This document shows positions 9,171 through 18,162 of a stretch of 64,000 bases of DNA, in pieces. This DNA comes from Thermopolyspora flexuosa (GTDB lineage Bacteria; Actinomycetota; Actinomycetes; Streptosporangiales; Streptosporangiaceae), in NCBI RefSeq assembly GCF_006716785.1, contig NZ_VFPQ01000001.1, forward strand, positions 3,968,001 through 4,032,000, written 5' to 3'. Within the stretch, counting starts at the first letter, position 1, and every line of letters begins with the position of its first letter. Made by a program: the position numbers and the translations under genes. The notes below the pieces were generated by a model. The model was not told the DNA's origin, searched no databases, and saw nothing but the letters and a program-made list of their open reading frames with translations.

Positions 9171-9677
9171 TCAGGTCAAATCCTCCTGGCAACGCTCCAG
9201 CCAGTCGAGGTCCGCCTGCAGGTGCAGCATCGCACCCTCGATGAGGAGGCGGGCCACCTTGTTCTCCGGGTCGGTGGTGGCGGCGAGCCGGTTGAGGTCG
9301 CGCATGAGCTTCAGGTAGTGCCGCCGCTGGCGGTTGATGAGCTGCATCCGGTCGGCGATGCCGGTCATCGGCGCCAGCACGAGCTTCATGAAGAACTCGT
9401 CGCGGACCCGCGGTCCCTCGGTGGGCGAGTCGATCCACTCCTCCAGGACCTCGGAGCCCTTGGCGGTGAGGTAGTAGACCTTCTTGTTCGGCCGGTTGCT
9501 CTGCTCGACGTCGACCGACCGGACGAGCCCGTCCTTCTCCAGCCGGTTGAGGGTGACGTAGATCTGCCCGATGTTGGGGGAGGGGTACGCCTGTCCGAAG
9601 GTCTGCTCAAGCGCTTGTTTCAGCTCGTACCCGTGGGCAGGTTCCTTCTTCAGGAGCGCCAGCAAATGGAGCCGCAC
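9171..9677 (-). CDS. PadR-family transcriptional repressor
   Basis: A 168-residue protein with a PadR winged helix (LALLKKEPAHGYELKQALEQTF, then IYVTLNRLEKDGLV, about residues 5-55) and a C-terminal helical dimerisation part (about 100-168). PadR proteins usually repress their own operon and release DNA on binding a toxic ligand. It heads the ABC/FtsX operon, so it most likely controls that export system. The start ATG at 9677 faces the binding-protein gene at 9806 across a 128-bp gap rich in inverted repeats. Confidence 0.9.
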   Translation of the reverse strand: MRLHLLALLKKEPAHGYELKQALEQTFGQAYPSPNIGQIYVTLNRLEKDGLVRSVDVEQSNRPNKKVYYLTAKGSEVLEEWIDSPTEGPRVRDEFFMKLVLAPMTGIADRMQLINRQRRHYLKLMRDLNRLAATTDPENKVARLLIEGAMLHLQADLDWLERCQEDLT

Positions 9678-9708
9678 CCCACCTCCCTCGGGGTCTGTTT
9701 ACCTGAGC

Positions 9709-9783
9709 GTTATGTAACTGTCTGTTGACGTCCACATTAGCGCTATGCATAACATGCATGCATCTACCTAACACGTATGTAAC
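9709..9783. promoter_or_regulatory. divergent promoter/operator region between padR and sugar-binding protein
   Basis: A rightward promoter is visible: TTGACG at 9725-9730, 17 bp, CATAAC at 9748-9753. The -10 box lies inside ATGCAT-AAC-ATGCAT (9745-9759), an inverted repeat in the style of PadR sites. GTTATGTAAC (9709-9718) is a second inverted repeat, and a related GTATGTAAC lies at 9775-9783. Binding by the neighbouring PadR is inference; if correct, it could also affect the sugar-binding protein gene. Confidence 0.5.
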
Positions 9784-9805
9784 CGGGATTTCGCACGGAG
9801 GACAC

Positions 9806-11062
9806 GTGTCCCGACTGGTTCCCCTGCTGCTGGCGGCGGCGCTGCTGCTCGCCGGTTGCGGAGGGGCCGGAGGGGACGCGGACCCCGGTGCGGCCCCGGC
9901 CGCCACCGGCCCGATGACCTTCGTGGTCGGCAAGGACACCACCTCCTACTTCCAGCCCCTGCTCGACCGGTGGAACCGTGCCCACCCGGCCGACCAGGTG
10001 CGGATGCTGGAGCTGCCCGAGGCGGCCGACGAACAGCGGGCGCAGATGGTCGCGAACCTGCAGGCCGGCAGCGACCGCTACGACATCCTCGCGCTCGACG
10101 TCATCTGGACCGCCGAGTTCGCCGAGGCTGGTTGGATCGTGCCACTCGACCGTGGCATGTTCCCGCTGGACAGGTTCTTCCCCGGCGTGGTCGCCACCGC
10201 GATGTACAAGGGCCGGTTGTACGCGGTGCCGTACTCGACCAACGCCGGTCTGCTCTACTACCGCAAGGACCTGCTCGACGCCGCCGGGCTCAAGCCGCCC
10301 AAGACCTGGGCGGAGCTGCGCGAGCAGGCCAAACGGCTCAGCCGCGAGCACGGCCTGGGCGGGTACGCCGGCCAGTTCCTGCCGTACGAGGGGCTCACCG
10401 TCAACTTCCTTGAGGCGGTGCAGTCGGCCGGCGGCGAGCTGCTCAACGCGGACGGCACCGCGGTGAACGTGGACGCCGCGGCCGAGCGGGCCCTCGAGTT
10501 CCTCACGACCGGGGTGCGCGAGGGCTGGATCCCCCAGGAGGCCCTCTCCTACAAGGAGGAGGAGACCCGCCTTGCCTTCCAGGAGGGCCGGTACGTGTTC
10601 GCGCGCAACTGGCCGCACGCGTACGGCCCGGCGAAGAACTCGCCGATCAAGGGGAAGTTCGCGGTGGCGCCGCTGCCGGGCGCGGACGGGCCCGGCACGA
10701 GCACCCTCGGCGGCTACAACCTCGCGATCAACGCCGCGTCGAAGCGGCAGAAGTCGGCCCTGGAGTTCATCCGCTTCTTCACCGGCATCGACATCCAGCG
10801 CCTCGTGCTTGCCGAGGGCTCGTTCCCGCCGGTGTGGGCCGAGCTCTACGACGACCCCGAGCTGATCAAGGAGTATCCCTACCTGCCGGTACTGAAGGAG
10901 ACGATCCTGCGGGCCCGCCCCCGCCCGGTGAACGCCGACTACAACCAGATCAGCCTGGTGATCGCCGGCAACGTGTCGGACGCTCTGGCGTTCCGAAGAT
11001 CCGGCGCGGAGACCATCGCCCGGCTGCGGGAGCAACTCATCGAGACGACCCGGAACCCCTAG
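9806..11062 (+). CDS. sugar ABC transporter substrate-binding lipoprotein (trehalose/maltose type)
   Basis: A 418-residue lipoprotein starting at GTG 9806 behind GGAGGA. The signal peptide VSRLVPLLLAAALLLAGC ends in a lipobox (LLAGC), so it should be anchored to the outer face of the membrane. The body is a cluster D/family 1 binding protein (DILALDVIWTAEFAEAGW, YAVPYSTNAGLLYYRKDLL, TLGGYNLAINAAS), closest in pattern to trehalose/maltose-binding proteins. No permease gene follows directly: a hairpin and a second binding-protein gene come next, so it either shares the downstream permeases or is an orphan. Confidence 0.88.
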   Translation: MSRLVPLLLAAALLLAGCGGAGGDADPGAAPAATGPMTFVVGKDTTSYFQPLLDRWNRAHPADQVRMLELPEAADEQRAQMVANLQAGSDRYDILALDVIWTAEFAEAGWIVPLDRGMFPLDRFFPGVVATAMYKGRLYAVPYSTNAGLLYYRKDLLDAAGLKPPKTWAELREQAKRLSREHGLGGYAGQFLPYEGLTVNFLEAVQSAGGELLNADGTAVNVDAAAERALEFLTTGVREGWIPQEALSYKEEETRLAFQEGRYVFARNWPHAYGPAKNSPIKGKFAVAPLPGADGPGTSTLGGYNLAINAASKRQKSALEFIRFFTGIDIQRLVLAEGSFPPVWAELYDDPELIKEYPYLPVLKETILRARPRPVNADYNQISLVIAGNVSDALAFRRSGAETIARLREQLIETTRNP

Positions 11063-11107
11063 CCGAGGGCCTTTCGCCGGCCCCGGCCCCTGGACCCGAC
11101 ACCGTTT

Positions 11108-11128
11108 CCGGGCCGGTTCCCGGCCCGG
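11108..11128. terminator. hairpin between the two binding-protein genes
   Basis: CCGGGCCGG (11108-11116), TTC loop and CCGGCCCGG (11120-11128) form a perfect 9-bp stem. It may terminate or attenuate transcription from the first binding-protein gene before the second. Confidence 0.6.
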
Positions 11129-11218
11129 TCCCTACACCCTCTCTCTCGCCCGGCATGCCCGCCGGGCACCCATCACAGCACGAAACCAATCTCGGGGGCA
11201 GAAAGCAGGAGGTAGATC

Positions 11219-12547
11219 ATGCGCAGACTGCCAGCGGCGGTCGCCGTTCTCGCGCTCGCCTGCACCACGGCGGCGTGCGGCAGCGGTGGGGGAGGTGACT
11301 CCGGCCAGGCCCAGCCGAGCGCGGCCGGCAGCGCCCCCGCGAAGAGCCTGGAGGGCGTGACCATCGAGGTCGCGGCGAAGTGGACCGGTGAGGAGCAGGC
11401 GAACTTCCAGAAGGTCCTCGACGCCTTCCAGGAGAAGACCGGCGCGAAGGTGACCTACGCCTCCACCGGTGAGGACACCGGCGCCTACCTCGGCCCCCGC
11501 ATCCAGGGCGGCAACCCGCCGGACATCGCCATCCTCCCCCAGCCCGGCCTGGTCGCGCAGTACGCCAGGCAGAACGCGCTCAAGCCGCTGTCCGCGGGCG
11601 TGCTGGCGCAGATCGACCAGAACTACACGCCGTACTGGAAGGAGCTCGGCTCGGTCGACGGCCAGGTGTACGGCGTGCTGGTGAAGGCGGCGCACAAGTC
11701 GACGATCTGGTACCGGCAGAGCGCGTTCGACGAGGCCGGGGTGACCCCGCCCAGCACCTGGGACGAGCTGGTCGGCAAGACCGCGCAGACCCTCGCGGAC
11801 GCGGGCACGCCGCCGTTCGCGCTGTGCGGCGCCTCCGGCTGGACCCTCACCGACCTGTTCGAGAACATCTACCTGTCGACCGCGGGCCCGGAGAACTACG
11901 ACAAGCTCGCCAACCACGAGATCCCGTGGACCGACCCGACGGTGAAGACGGCCATGGAGAAGATGGCCCAGATCTTCGGCAAGAGCGAGTTCATGCTCGG
12001 CGGGTCGGACGGCGCCCTGCAGACCGACTTCCCCACCTGCGTCACCCAGGTCTACGGCCAGAAGAAGGCCGGCATGGTGATCGAGGCCGACTTCGTCGCG
12101 GCGGCGGCGAGCGAGTCCGGCGCCACCATCGGCGAGGAGGCGAAGATCTTCCCGTTCCCGGCGGCCGGTGACACCGCCCCGGTCGTGCTCGGCGGCGACG
12201 TCGCGGTGGCGATGAAGGACAGCGAGGGCGCGATGGCGCTGCTCGAGTACCTCGCCTCGGTCGAGGGCGGCACGATCTGGGCGAAGACGCCCGGCTACCT
12301 GTCGCCGAACCGCAACGTCTCCCCCGACAACTACCCGAGCGACCTGACCCGCCAGCTCGCGCAGACGATCATCAACGCCGGTGAGTCGGTCCGGTACGAC
12401 ATGTCCGACCTCGCGCCGAGCGCCTTCGGTGGCACCGACGGCAAGGGCCTCTGGAAGGGCCTGCAGGACTTCCTGCGCAACCCCTCGGACATCGAGGGCA
12501 TCCAGAAGAAGCTCGAGTCCGACGCCAAGAAGGCCTGGGAGCAGTAA
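11219..12547 (+). CDS. alpha-glucoside-type ABC transporter binding lipoprotein (AglE-like)
   Basis: A 442-residue lipoprotein with signal peptide and Cys anchor (LALACTTAACGSGG). The mature protein matches AglE-like binding proteins: EVAAKWTGEEQANFQKVLDAF at the start of the domain, GGNPPDIAILPQPG, and the C-terminal GTDGKGLWKGLQDFL region. It should bind an alpha-glucoside such as maltose, trehalose or sucrose outside the cell. The permease gene starts 12 bp downstream. The ATPase gene is missing, as usual for actinomycetes that share one MsiK-type ATPase among sugar importers. Confidence 0.88.
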   Translation: MRRLPAAVAVLALACTTAACGSGGGGDSGQAQPSAAGSAPAKSLEGVTIEVAAKWTGEEQANFQKVLDAFQEKTGAKVTYASTGEDTGAYLGPRIQGGNPPDIAILPQPGLVAQYARQNALKPLSAGVLAQIDQNYTPYWKELGSVDGQVYGVLVKAAHKSTIWYRQSAFDEAGVTPPSTWDELVGKTAQTLADAGTPPFALCGASGWTLTDLFENIYLSTAGPENYDKLANHEIPWTDPTVKTAMEKMAQIFGKSEFMLGGSDGALQTDFPTCVTQVYGQKKAGMVIEADFVAAAASESGATIGEEAKIFPFPAAGDTAPVVLGGDVAVAMKDSEGAMALLEYLASVEGGTIWAKTPGYLSPNRNVSPDNYPSDLTRQLAQTIINAGESVRYDMSDLAPSAFGGTDGKGLWKGLQDFLRNPSDIEGIQKKLESDAKKAWEQ

Positions 12548-12559
12548 AGGGGCGAGGCC

Positions 12560-14107
12560 GTGACCGAACGGTTCGACGGCCCGCGGACGCCCGGCGGCGG
12601 CGAGGCGCCCGCCGCCGGGGTCCCCACCGGACCGCAGCATGACGCAGTGACCTCCGGCTCCGGCCGGAGCCTCGACCGGGAGCGCGAGCAGGGCGCGTCG
12701 GCCGCCGCGCGTCCCGGCACCTCGGGCGGCCCGTCCCTCGCCGCCGCGGCGGCCGGGGCGGGGGCGGCGGCCCGCACCACCAGGAGGGGAGCCGCCACGG
12801 CGGGCGGCGGGAAGGCACGCCGGCTCGGCCCCTCCCCCGCCGTGGCGGTGTGGTTCCTGCTGCCCGCGTTCATCCTGCTCGGCGCGTGGGTGGTCTACCC
12901 GATCATCTACTCGCTGTGGCGCAGCCTGTACGACGCGAGCGGCAACGAGTTCGTCGGGCTGGGCAACTACGGGACGATCTTCACCGACCCCGGGATGCTC
13001 ACCACCATCCGCAACAACCTCATCTGGGTGGTGGTGGCGCCGTCGGTGGTCACCGTGCTCGGCCTGATCTTCGCGGTGCTCTCCGAGCGCATCCGCTGGG
13101 TGACCGCGTTCAAGCTCGTGATGTTCATGCCGATGGCGGTGTCCTTCCTCGCCTCGGGCGTCATCTTCCGGCTCGTCTACGACGCCGACCCGGACAAGGG
13201 CGTGGCGAACGCGATCATCACCACGGTGCGTGACGTGTTCCGGCCCAACACCGGGTACCCGGGCGCGCGTCCCCGGGAGAACGACGCCTCCCCGGTGGCC
13301 GCGCAGGACGGCGCGGTCGTGACCAAGCAGGAGGCGCAGCCCGGGCAGACGGTGCTCGTCCCGCTCGTCGGCCTGCCGCCGGCCTCGGTGGCGGAGGCGG
13401 CCACGGCGAAGGCGCCGCCGCAGCCCGCGCCGGGTTCGCTCACCGGCGTCGTCTGGCTCGACTTCACCCAGGGCGGTGGCGGCACCGTGAACCAGGTCGA
13501 CGGCACCGAGAAAGGCCTCGCGGGCATCACTGTGGAGGCGGTCGCGAACGGCCGGGTGGCGGCGACCACGACCACCAACGAGGACGGCACGTTCACCTTC
13601 GAGAACCTGCCGGCCGGCTCCTACACGGTCCGGCTGCCGAAGGAGAACTTCACCGCGCCGTTCAACGGGCTGCAGTGGCTCGGCCCGACCCTGATCACAC
13701 CGGCGATCATCGGCGCCTACATCTGGGTGCACGCCGGGTTCGCGATGGTGCTGATCGCGGCGGGCCTGTCGGCGATCCCCCGCGACGCGTTGGAGGCGGC
13801 GCGCATCGACGGGGCCACCGAGTGGCAGGTGTTCCGCCGGATCACCGTACCACTGCTCGCGCCGGTGCTGCTCGTGGTGTTCGTCACGATGATCATCAAC
13901 GTGCTCAAGGTGTTCGACCTGGTGTTCGTCATCGCACCGGGGTCGGTGCAGCCGCAGGCGAACGTGATCGCGCTGGAGATGTGGCGGGTCTCGTTCGGCG
14001 GCGGCAACAACCAGGGCCTGGGCAGCGCACTGGCGATCTTCCTCCTCGTGCTGGTGCTGCCGTTCATGTTCTTCAACATCCGCCGGTTCAGGAGGGAGCA
14101 GCAATGA
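12560..14107 (+). CDS. sugar ABC permease (AglF-like) with an inserted Cna-B/SdrD-like domain
   Basis: A 515-residue MalF-type permease. Residues 1-90 are a low-complexity cytoplasmic extension. Helices follow from about 95; the ATPase-contact EAA loop is [20 protein letters not shown] (about 412-431). About 170 residues (210-378) are inserted between helices 3 and 4; their core ([10 protein letters not shown] to AGSYTVRLP, 292-360) reads as a beta-sandwich of the SdrD-B/Cna-B or carboxypeptidase-regulatory type. Enterobacterial MalF carries its P2 domain at the same point, where it contacts the binding protein. The start is GTG at 12560. Confidence 0.9.
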   Translation: MTERFDGPRTPGGGEAPAAGVPTGPQHDAVTSGSGRSLDREREQGASAAARPGTSGGPSLAAAAAGAGAAARTTRRGAATAGGGKARRLGPSPAVAVWFLLPAFILLGAWVVYPIIYSLWRSLYDASGNEFVGLGNYGTIFTDPGMLTTIRNNLIWVVVAPSVVTVLGLIFAVLSERIRWVTAFKLVMFMPMAVSFLASGVIFRLVYDADPDKGVANAIITTVRDVFRPNTGYPGARPRENDASPVAAQDGAVVTKQEAQPGQTVLVPLVGLPPASVAEAATAKAPPQPAPGSLTGVVWLDFTQGGGGTVNQVDGTEKGLAGITVEAVANGRVAATTTTNEDGTFTFENLPAGSYTVRLPKENFTAPFNGLQWLGPTLITPAIIGAYIWVHAGFAMVLIAAGLSAIPRDALEAARIDGATEWQVFRRITVPLLAPVLLVVFVTMIINVLKVFDLVFVIAPGSVQPQANVIALEMWRVSFGGGNNQGLGSALAIFLLVLVLPFMFFNIRRFRREQQ

Positions 14108-14150
14108 GCGGATCCGCGCGGATGACCGGCCTGACCTGTGGGGAGGCCGC

Positions 14151-15056
14151 ATGACCACCGCCGCACTCTCCCGGGCGGGTGGCGCCACGGCCGCCACCGG
14201 CGCCCCGCGCCGCGGCCTCGCCGGCCGCATCGTCGACCGGTTCGGCAGCGGCGTGCTGCAGGTCTTCATGGTGCTGCTCGCCCTGTTCTGGCTCGTCCCG
14301 ACGCTGGGCCTGCTCGTGGTGTCGCTGCGCACCGAGGAGGCGAACAACTCCAGCGGCTGGTGGACGGTGTTCACCAAGCCGGCCGAGCTGACCCTGGAGA
14401 ACTACAGCAGCCTGCTCGCGTCCGGGTTCACCGCGTCGTTCTGGAACACCGTGTTCATCACGGTGCCGTCGACCTTCCTGGTGATCACGATCGCGGCGCT
14501 CGCGGCGTACGCGTTCGCCTGGATCGACTTCCCCGGGCGGGACATCGTGTTCCTCATCGTGGTGGCGCTGCTCGTGGTGCCGATCCAGATCGCGCTCATC
14601 CCGATCGCCCGGCTCTACGGTGCGCTCGACATCATGGGGTCGATCCCGGGCGTGGTGCTCTTCCACGTCGCGTTCGGCCTGCCGTTCGCCATCTTCCTGC
14701 TGCGCAACTTCTTCGTCGGCATCCCCAAGGAGCTGCTCGAGGCGGCGCGCATGGACGGCGCGGGCGAGTGGCGGATCTTCGCGACCGTGGTGTTCCCGCT
14801 GGCCAAGCCGGCGGTGGCCTCGCTCGGCATCTTCCAGTTCCTGTGGGTGTGGAACGACCTGCTCGTCGCGCTGGTCTTCGCGGACACCGAGAACCAGCCG
14901 ATGACCAAGGCGCTCCAGTCCCAGATGCGGCAGTTCGGCACCAACGTGGACGTGCTCGCCCCCGGCTCGTTCCTCTCGGTGATCATCCCCCTCATCCTCT
15001 TCTTCGCCTTCCAGCGCTACTTCGTCCAGGGCCTGCTGGCCGGCTCGGTCAAGTAG
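14151..15056 (+). CDS. sugar ABC permease (AglG/MalG-like)
   Basis: A 301-residue MalG-type permease with six predicted helices and the EAA loop [22 protein letters not shown] (about residues 196-217). It ends in [16 protein letters not shown], the standard tail of this family. It begins 43 bp after the partner permease and should form the heterodimeric channel with it. A stem-loop at 15074-15120 closes the operon. Confidence 0.93.
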   Translation: MTTAALSRAGGATAATGAPRRGLAGRIVDRFGSGVLQVFMVLLALFWLVPTLGLLVVSLRTEEANNSSGWWTVFTKPAELTLENYSSLLASGFTASFWNTVFITVPSTFLVITIAALAAYAFAWIDFPGRDIVFLIVVALLVVPIQIALIPIARLYGALDIMGSIPGVVLFHVAFGLPFAIFLLRNFFVGIPKELLEAARMDGAGEWRIFATVVFPLAKPAVASLGIFQFLWVWNDLLVALVFADTENQPMTKALQSQMRQFGTNVDVLAPGSFLSVIIPLILFFAFQRYFVQGLLAGSVK

Positions 15057-15073
15057 GCCCGGCGGGAGGGTAC

Positions 15074-15120
15074 GGACCTTCGGTGCCTGCCTCGCGGGGG
15101 CAAACGGGCACCGGAGGTCC
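15074..15120 (+). terminator. terminator of the alpha-glucoside importer operon
   Basis: GGACCTTCGGTGCC (15074-15087) pairs with GGCACCGGAGGTCC (15107-15120) over 14 bp with one G-U pair. It sits directly after the last permease gene. Confidence 0.75.
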
Positions 15121-15238
15121 CCGTCCGGACCGGGCGGCGCTCCCCGGCACGGGGTGCCGCCCGGCCGGCGTGCCGGGAGCCGTCCCGGCCTCGCAACGCC
15201 CCCGCGGCTGTCGGAGGCCGCGGGTAGAGTGAACGGCC

Positions 15239-15916
15239 ATGTCAGGTCGTCCGTTGCACGAAATCGTCGAGGCGGGCTGGGCCAAGGCCCTGGAACCCGT
15301 CGAAGGCCGGATCCGAGCGCTCGGTGAGTTCCTCCGGCAGGAGATCGCCGCGGGCCGGGGCTACCTCCCGGCCGGGGAGAACGTCCTGCGGGCCTTCACG
15401 CAGCCCTTCGACGAGGTGAAGGCGCTGATCGTCGGGCAGGACCCCTACCCCACCCCCGGGCACGCCATCGGGCTGAGCTTCTCGGTCTCCCCCGAGGTGC
15501 GCCGGCTGCCCGGCAGCCTGGTGAACATCTTCAAGGAGTACATGTCCGACCTCGGCCTCCCGCACCCCTCCAACGGGGACCTGACGCCGTGGACGCAGCA
15601 GGGCGTGCTCCTGCTCAACAGGGTGCTCACGGTGCAGCCCGGCAAGCCCGCCTCGCACCGGGGCAAGGGCTGGGAGGAGGTGACCGAGCAGGCGATCCGC
15701 GCGCTGGTCGCCCGCGGCAAGCCGCTGGTCGCGATCCTCTGGGGCCGCGACGCCCGCAGCCTCAAGCCGCTGCTCGGTTCGGTGCCGTGCATCGAGTCCG
15801 CCCACCCCAGCCCGATGTCGGCCGCGAACGGCTTCTTCGGCTCCCGGCCGTTCAGCCGGGCGAACCGGCTGCTGGAGCAGCAGGGGGCGACGCCGATCGA
15901 CTGGAAGCTCCCCTAA
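15239..15916 (+). CDS. ung: uracil-DNA glycosylase, family 1
   Basis: A 225-residue family 1 enzyme that removes uracil from DNA as the first step of base-excision repair. The catalytic loop is [16 protein letters not shown] with the general-base Asp; the second active-site loop is [17 protein letters not shown] with the catalytic His. The usual motif reads GQDPYH; here the His is Pro, a variant seen in actinobacterial enzymes. Length and ends are normal. The start is ATG at 15239. Confidence 0.96.
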   Translation: MSGRPLHEIVEAGWAKALEPVEGRIRALGEFLRQEIAAGRGYLPAGENVLRAFTQPFDEVKALIVGQDPYPTPGHAIGLSFSVSPEVRRLPGSLVNIFKEYMSDLGLPHPSNGDLTPWTQQGVLLLNRVLTVQPGKPASHRGKGWEEVTEQAIRALVARGKPLVAILWGRDARSLKPLLGSVPCIESAHPSPMSAANGFFGSRPFSRANRLLEQQGATPIDWKLP

Positions 15917-15949
15917 GGTGGCCACAGGCCGCAGACAGGGGGTTTCCAC

Positions 15950-16240
15950 ATGATCGTTGCGTTCTCCGTGACACCGCTCGGGGTGGGCGAGGGCGTCGCC
16001 GAGCCGGTGGCCCGGGCCGTCAAGGTCGTCCGGGAGAGCGGGCTGCCCAACCGCACCGATCCCATGTTCACCACCGTCGAGGGCGAGTGGGACGAGGTGA
16101 TGGACGTGGTCAAGCGCGCCGTCGAGGCGGTGGCCGAGGTCGCCCCCCGGGTGAGCCTCGTGCTCAAGGCCGACATCCGCCCGGGCGTCACCGGCGCGAT
16201 GACCGCCAAGCTCGAGTCCCTCGAGCGGCACCTGTCCTGA
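15950..16240 (+). CDS. MTH1187-family thiamine-binding protein
   Basis: A 96-residue protein of the MTH1187/YkoF-like ferredoxin-fold family, which forms oligomers that bind thiamine or its pyrimidine part. Typical features are [24 protein letters not shown] at the N-terminus and [20 protein letters not shown] in the middle. It follows ung by 33 bp and may be co-transcribed; it converges on the next gene with only 9 bp between the stops. Confidence 0.88.
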   Translation: MIVAFSVTPLGVGEGVAEPVARAVKVVRESGLPNRTDPMFTTVEGEWDEVMDVVKRAVEAVAEVAPRVSLVLKADIRPGVTGAMTAKLESLERHLS

Positions 16241-16249
16241 CGCCGAGGG

Positions 16250-17230
16250 TCAGGAGCTGAGCAGCTCCTCCCGGCGGGCGAGCAGCTCCTCGCGCCGGGC
16301 CCGGATCCCGTCGCGGCGGGTGGCGAGCGTGTGCAGGGTAGTGTCGATCCACACGGCCACCTCCGCGACGGCCTCGCCGGTCTGGTTGATCCGGCGGTGC
16401 CGCAGGGCGTCGACGATGATGTTGTCGAAGAACATGTCGGCGAACCAGCGCGTGTCGATCTGGGGCAGGCGCGGCTCGGCGTGGATGCCCACGTCGGCGA
16501 GCTCCCGGCCGAAGGCGTCGAGGGCGCGCTGGGCGTGCCAGGCGGCGGCGTCGGCCTGCCGCAGGTGACCGTGCTCGACGAGGTCGGCGAAGCCGCCCCC
16601 GCCCAGCATGTCCCAGGTCGAGGCGCTGCGCGCGCCGCCGAGGTTCTTCAGCACCTCCGCGACCGCCTGCGCGGCGGCGACGCCCGCCCGGTGCGCCTCC
16701 TCGTGCTCACGCAGGTCGGCGTCGGCGTCGGCGAGCTCGCGGGCGATGGCGGTGAGTTCCTGGGCGCGCACGTCGCCGGAGGCGATCAGCTCGCGCTCCC
16801 TGCGGGCGAGCGCCACCTCGAACTCCCGCTGCACGCCGTCGAGCTCGGCGAGCCCCTCCTCCACGGCACGCAGGTCGGACAGCAGCCACTCGAGCCGGTT
16901 GCGCTGGCCGTCGAGGCGTAGCCGTACCGCCTCGGCCTCGGCCCGTTCCCGGGCGAGCCGCTCCTCCTTGCCGCCGGTGAGCGCGGCGAGGAAGGCCCGG
17001 AACCCGTGCTCCAGCCGGGCGACGTCGTCCTCCTCCTTGGCGAGCGTGGCTTCGAGCTCGCCGATGAGCGCGCGAACCTCGTGGATCCGCGAGTCGAGTA
17101 CGGCCCGCTCCCGGGTGAGGCGCTCGAAGCGCCGCACGCGCTCCCGAAGCGTGCGGATGTCGTCGTCCGAACCGGTCTGGCCGTGGGGGTCGGTGGCATT
17201 GAAAGAGGTCACGTCACTCAGGACGCACAA
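16250..17230 (-). CDS. coiled-coil hypothetical protein
   Basis: About 326 residues, not assigned to a family. Residues 25-190 are a long charged coiled coil with many Glu, Arg and Leu heptads. The C-terminal 130 residues form a more globular part (TWDMLGGGGFADLVEHGHL, IDTRWFADMFFDNIIVDALRHRRI) followed by another helix rich in RARREELLAR. No signal peptide or membrane helix is seen. It resembles actinobacterial proteins of unknown role with a DivIVA- or PspA-like helical look, but I would not assign it there. It lies 19 bp downstream of a methyltransferase gene on the same strand. The first codon is uncertain. Confidence 0.7.
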   Translation of the reverse strand: MCVLSDVTSFNATDPHGQTGSDDDIRTLRERVRRFERLTRERAVLDSRIHEVRALIGELEATLAKEEDDVARLEHGFRAFLAALTGGKEERLARERAEAEAVRLRLDGQRNRLEWLLSDLRAVEEGLAELDGVQREFEVALARRERELIASGDVRAQELTAIARELADADADLREHEEAHRAGVAAAQAVAEVLKNLGGARSASTWDMLGGGGFADLVEHGHLRQADAAAWHAQRALDAFGRELADVGIHAEPRLPQIDTRWFADMFFDNIIVDALRHRRINQTGEAVAEVAVWIDTTLHTLATRRDGIRARREELLARREELLSS

Positions 17231-17249
17231 GCCACCGCAAACGTTCCCA

Positions 17250-18020
17250 TCAGGGCTTTTTTCCGACGCCGCCCCATCCGATCGAGGAGAGCCGTGCGAC
17301 CACCTGGAGCGGTATGAACTTCTCCTGCGGGATGAGCTCGAAGTCGCCCAGGAACGCCTTGACCTCCTCCACCGTCCTCGCCTTGAAGCCCGGGGCGGAG
17401 GCGGCGTACACCGAGCCGACCGTCTCGACGTCGTTCTCCCGCGCCGGCCTGCGGACCATGTGGGTGATGCCGAGGTAGCTGCCCGGGGCGATGCGCCGCC
17501 GGATCTCGGCGACCTGCTCGCCCGGGTCCTCGAGGAAGTGGAGGATCGCGAAGAGCAGGACCGCGACCGGCTCCTCGGGGTCGATCAGGCCGGTGGCGAG
17601 CGTCCTGTCCCACAGGTCGTCGAGCTCGCGCAGGTCGGCCTCGACCATGGCGACGTTCGGCGAGTTGGCGAGCAGCGCCCTGCCGTGCACGCACACCACC
17701 GGATCGTTGTCGATGTAGACGACACGGGCGTCCGGATTGACCTCTTGCGCTACCTCGTGCACGTTTTTCTGGGTCGGCAGGCCGGCACCGATGTCGATGA
17801 ACTGCTTGATGCCCGCCTCACCGGCCAGGAATCGCACGACATTGCCGAGAAACTCCCGATGCTGCCGCGCCCCCTCGCGTGACTCGGGAAACGCCTTCAG
17901 GACCTGTTCCGCGGCGGCACGGTCGACGGCGAAGTTGTCCTTGCCCCCAAGCATGTAGTCGTAGATCCGGGCGATGTTCGGCGTATTGACATCGACACCG
18001 GCAGGGGCACGCTCAGTCAT
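17250..18020 (-). CDS. SAM-dependent methyltransferase, DUF574 (Methyltransf_19) family
   Basis: A 256-residue protein of the actinobacterial DUF574 family. The N-terminal signature NTPNIARIYDYMLGGKDNFAVD and the SAM-binding stretch QFIDIGAGLPTQKNVHE (motif I, GAGLP) are clear, followed by YIDNDP (motif II acidic residues). The ATG at 18020 is chosen over an upstream frame start because AAGGAG lies seven bases before it. Substrates of this family are generally unknown. A second copy occurs at 55326-56129. An inverted repeat TATCGC/GCGATA lies upstream at 18083-18104. Confidence 0.9.
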   Translation of the reverse strand: MTERAPAGVDVNTPNIARIYDYMLGGKDNFAVDRAAAEQVLKAFPESREGARQHREFLGNVVRFLAGEAGIKQFIDIGAGLPTQKNVHEVAQEVNPDARVVYIDNDPVVCVHGRALLANSPNVAMVEADLRELDDLWDRTLATGLIDPEEPVAVLLFAILHFLEDPGEQVAEIRRRIAPGSYLGITHMVRRPARENDVETVGSVYAASAPGFKARTVEEVKAFLGDFELIPQEKFIPLQVVARLSSIGWGGVGKKP

Positions 18021-18162
18021 CCACGTTCTCCTTGAGGGACCCGTTGGCTCGGCCATGTCCGAGGCATGCCGTAACGTTCACATATCGCCGCTTCGCCAGC
18101 GATAGTAGCGCTCCCGGACTTTCCTTCGCCGAAAATGCCGACATTTTCGTCCGCAACGGCAT

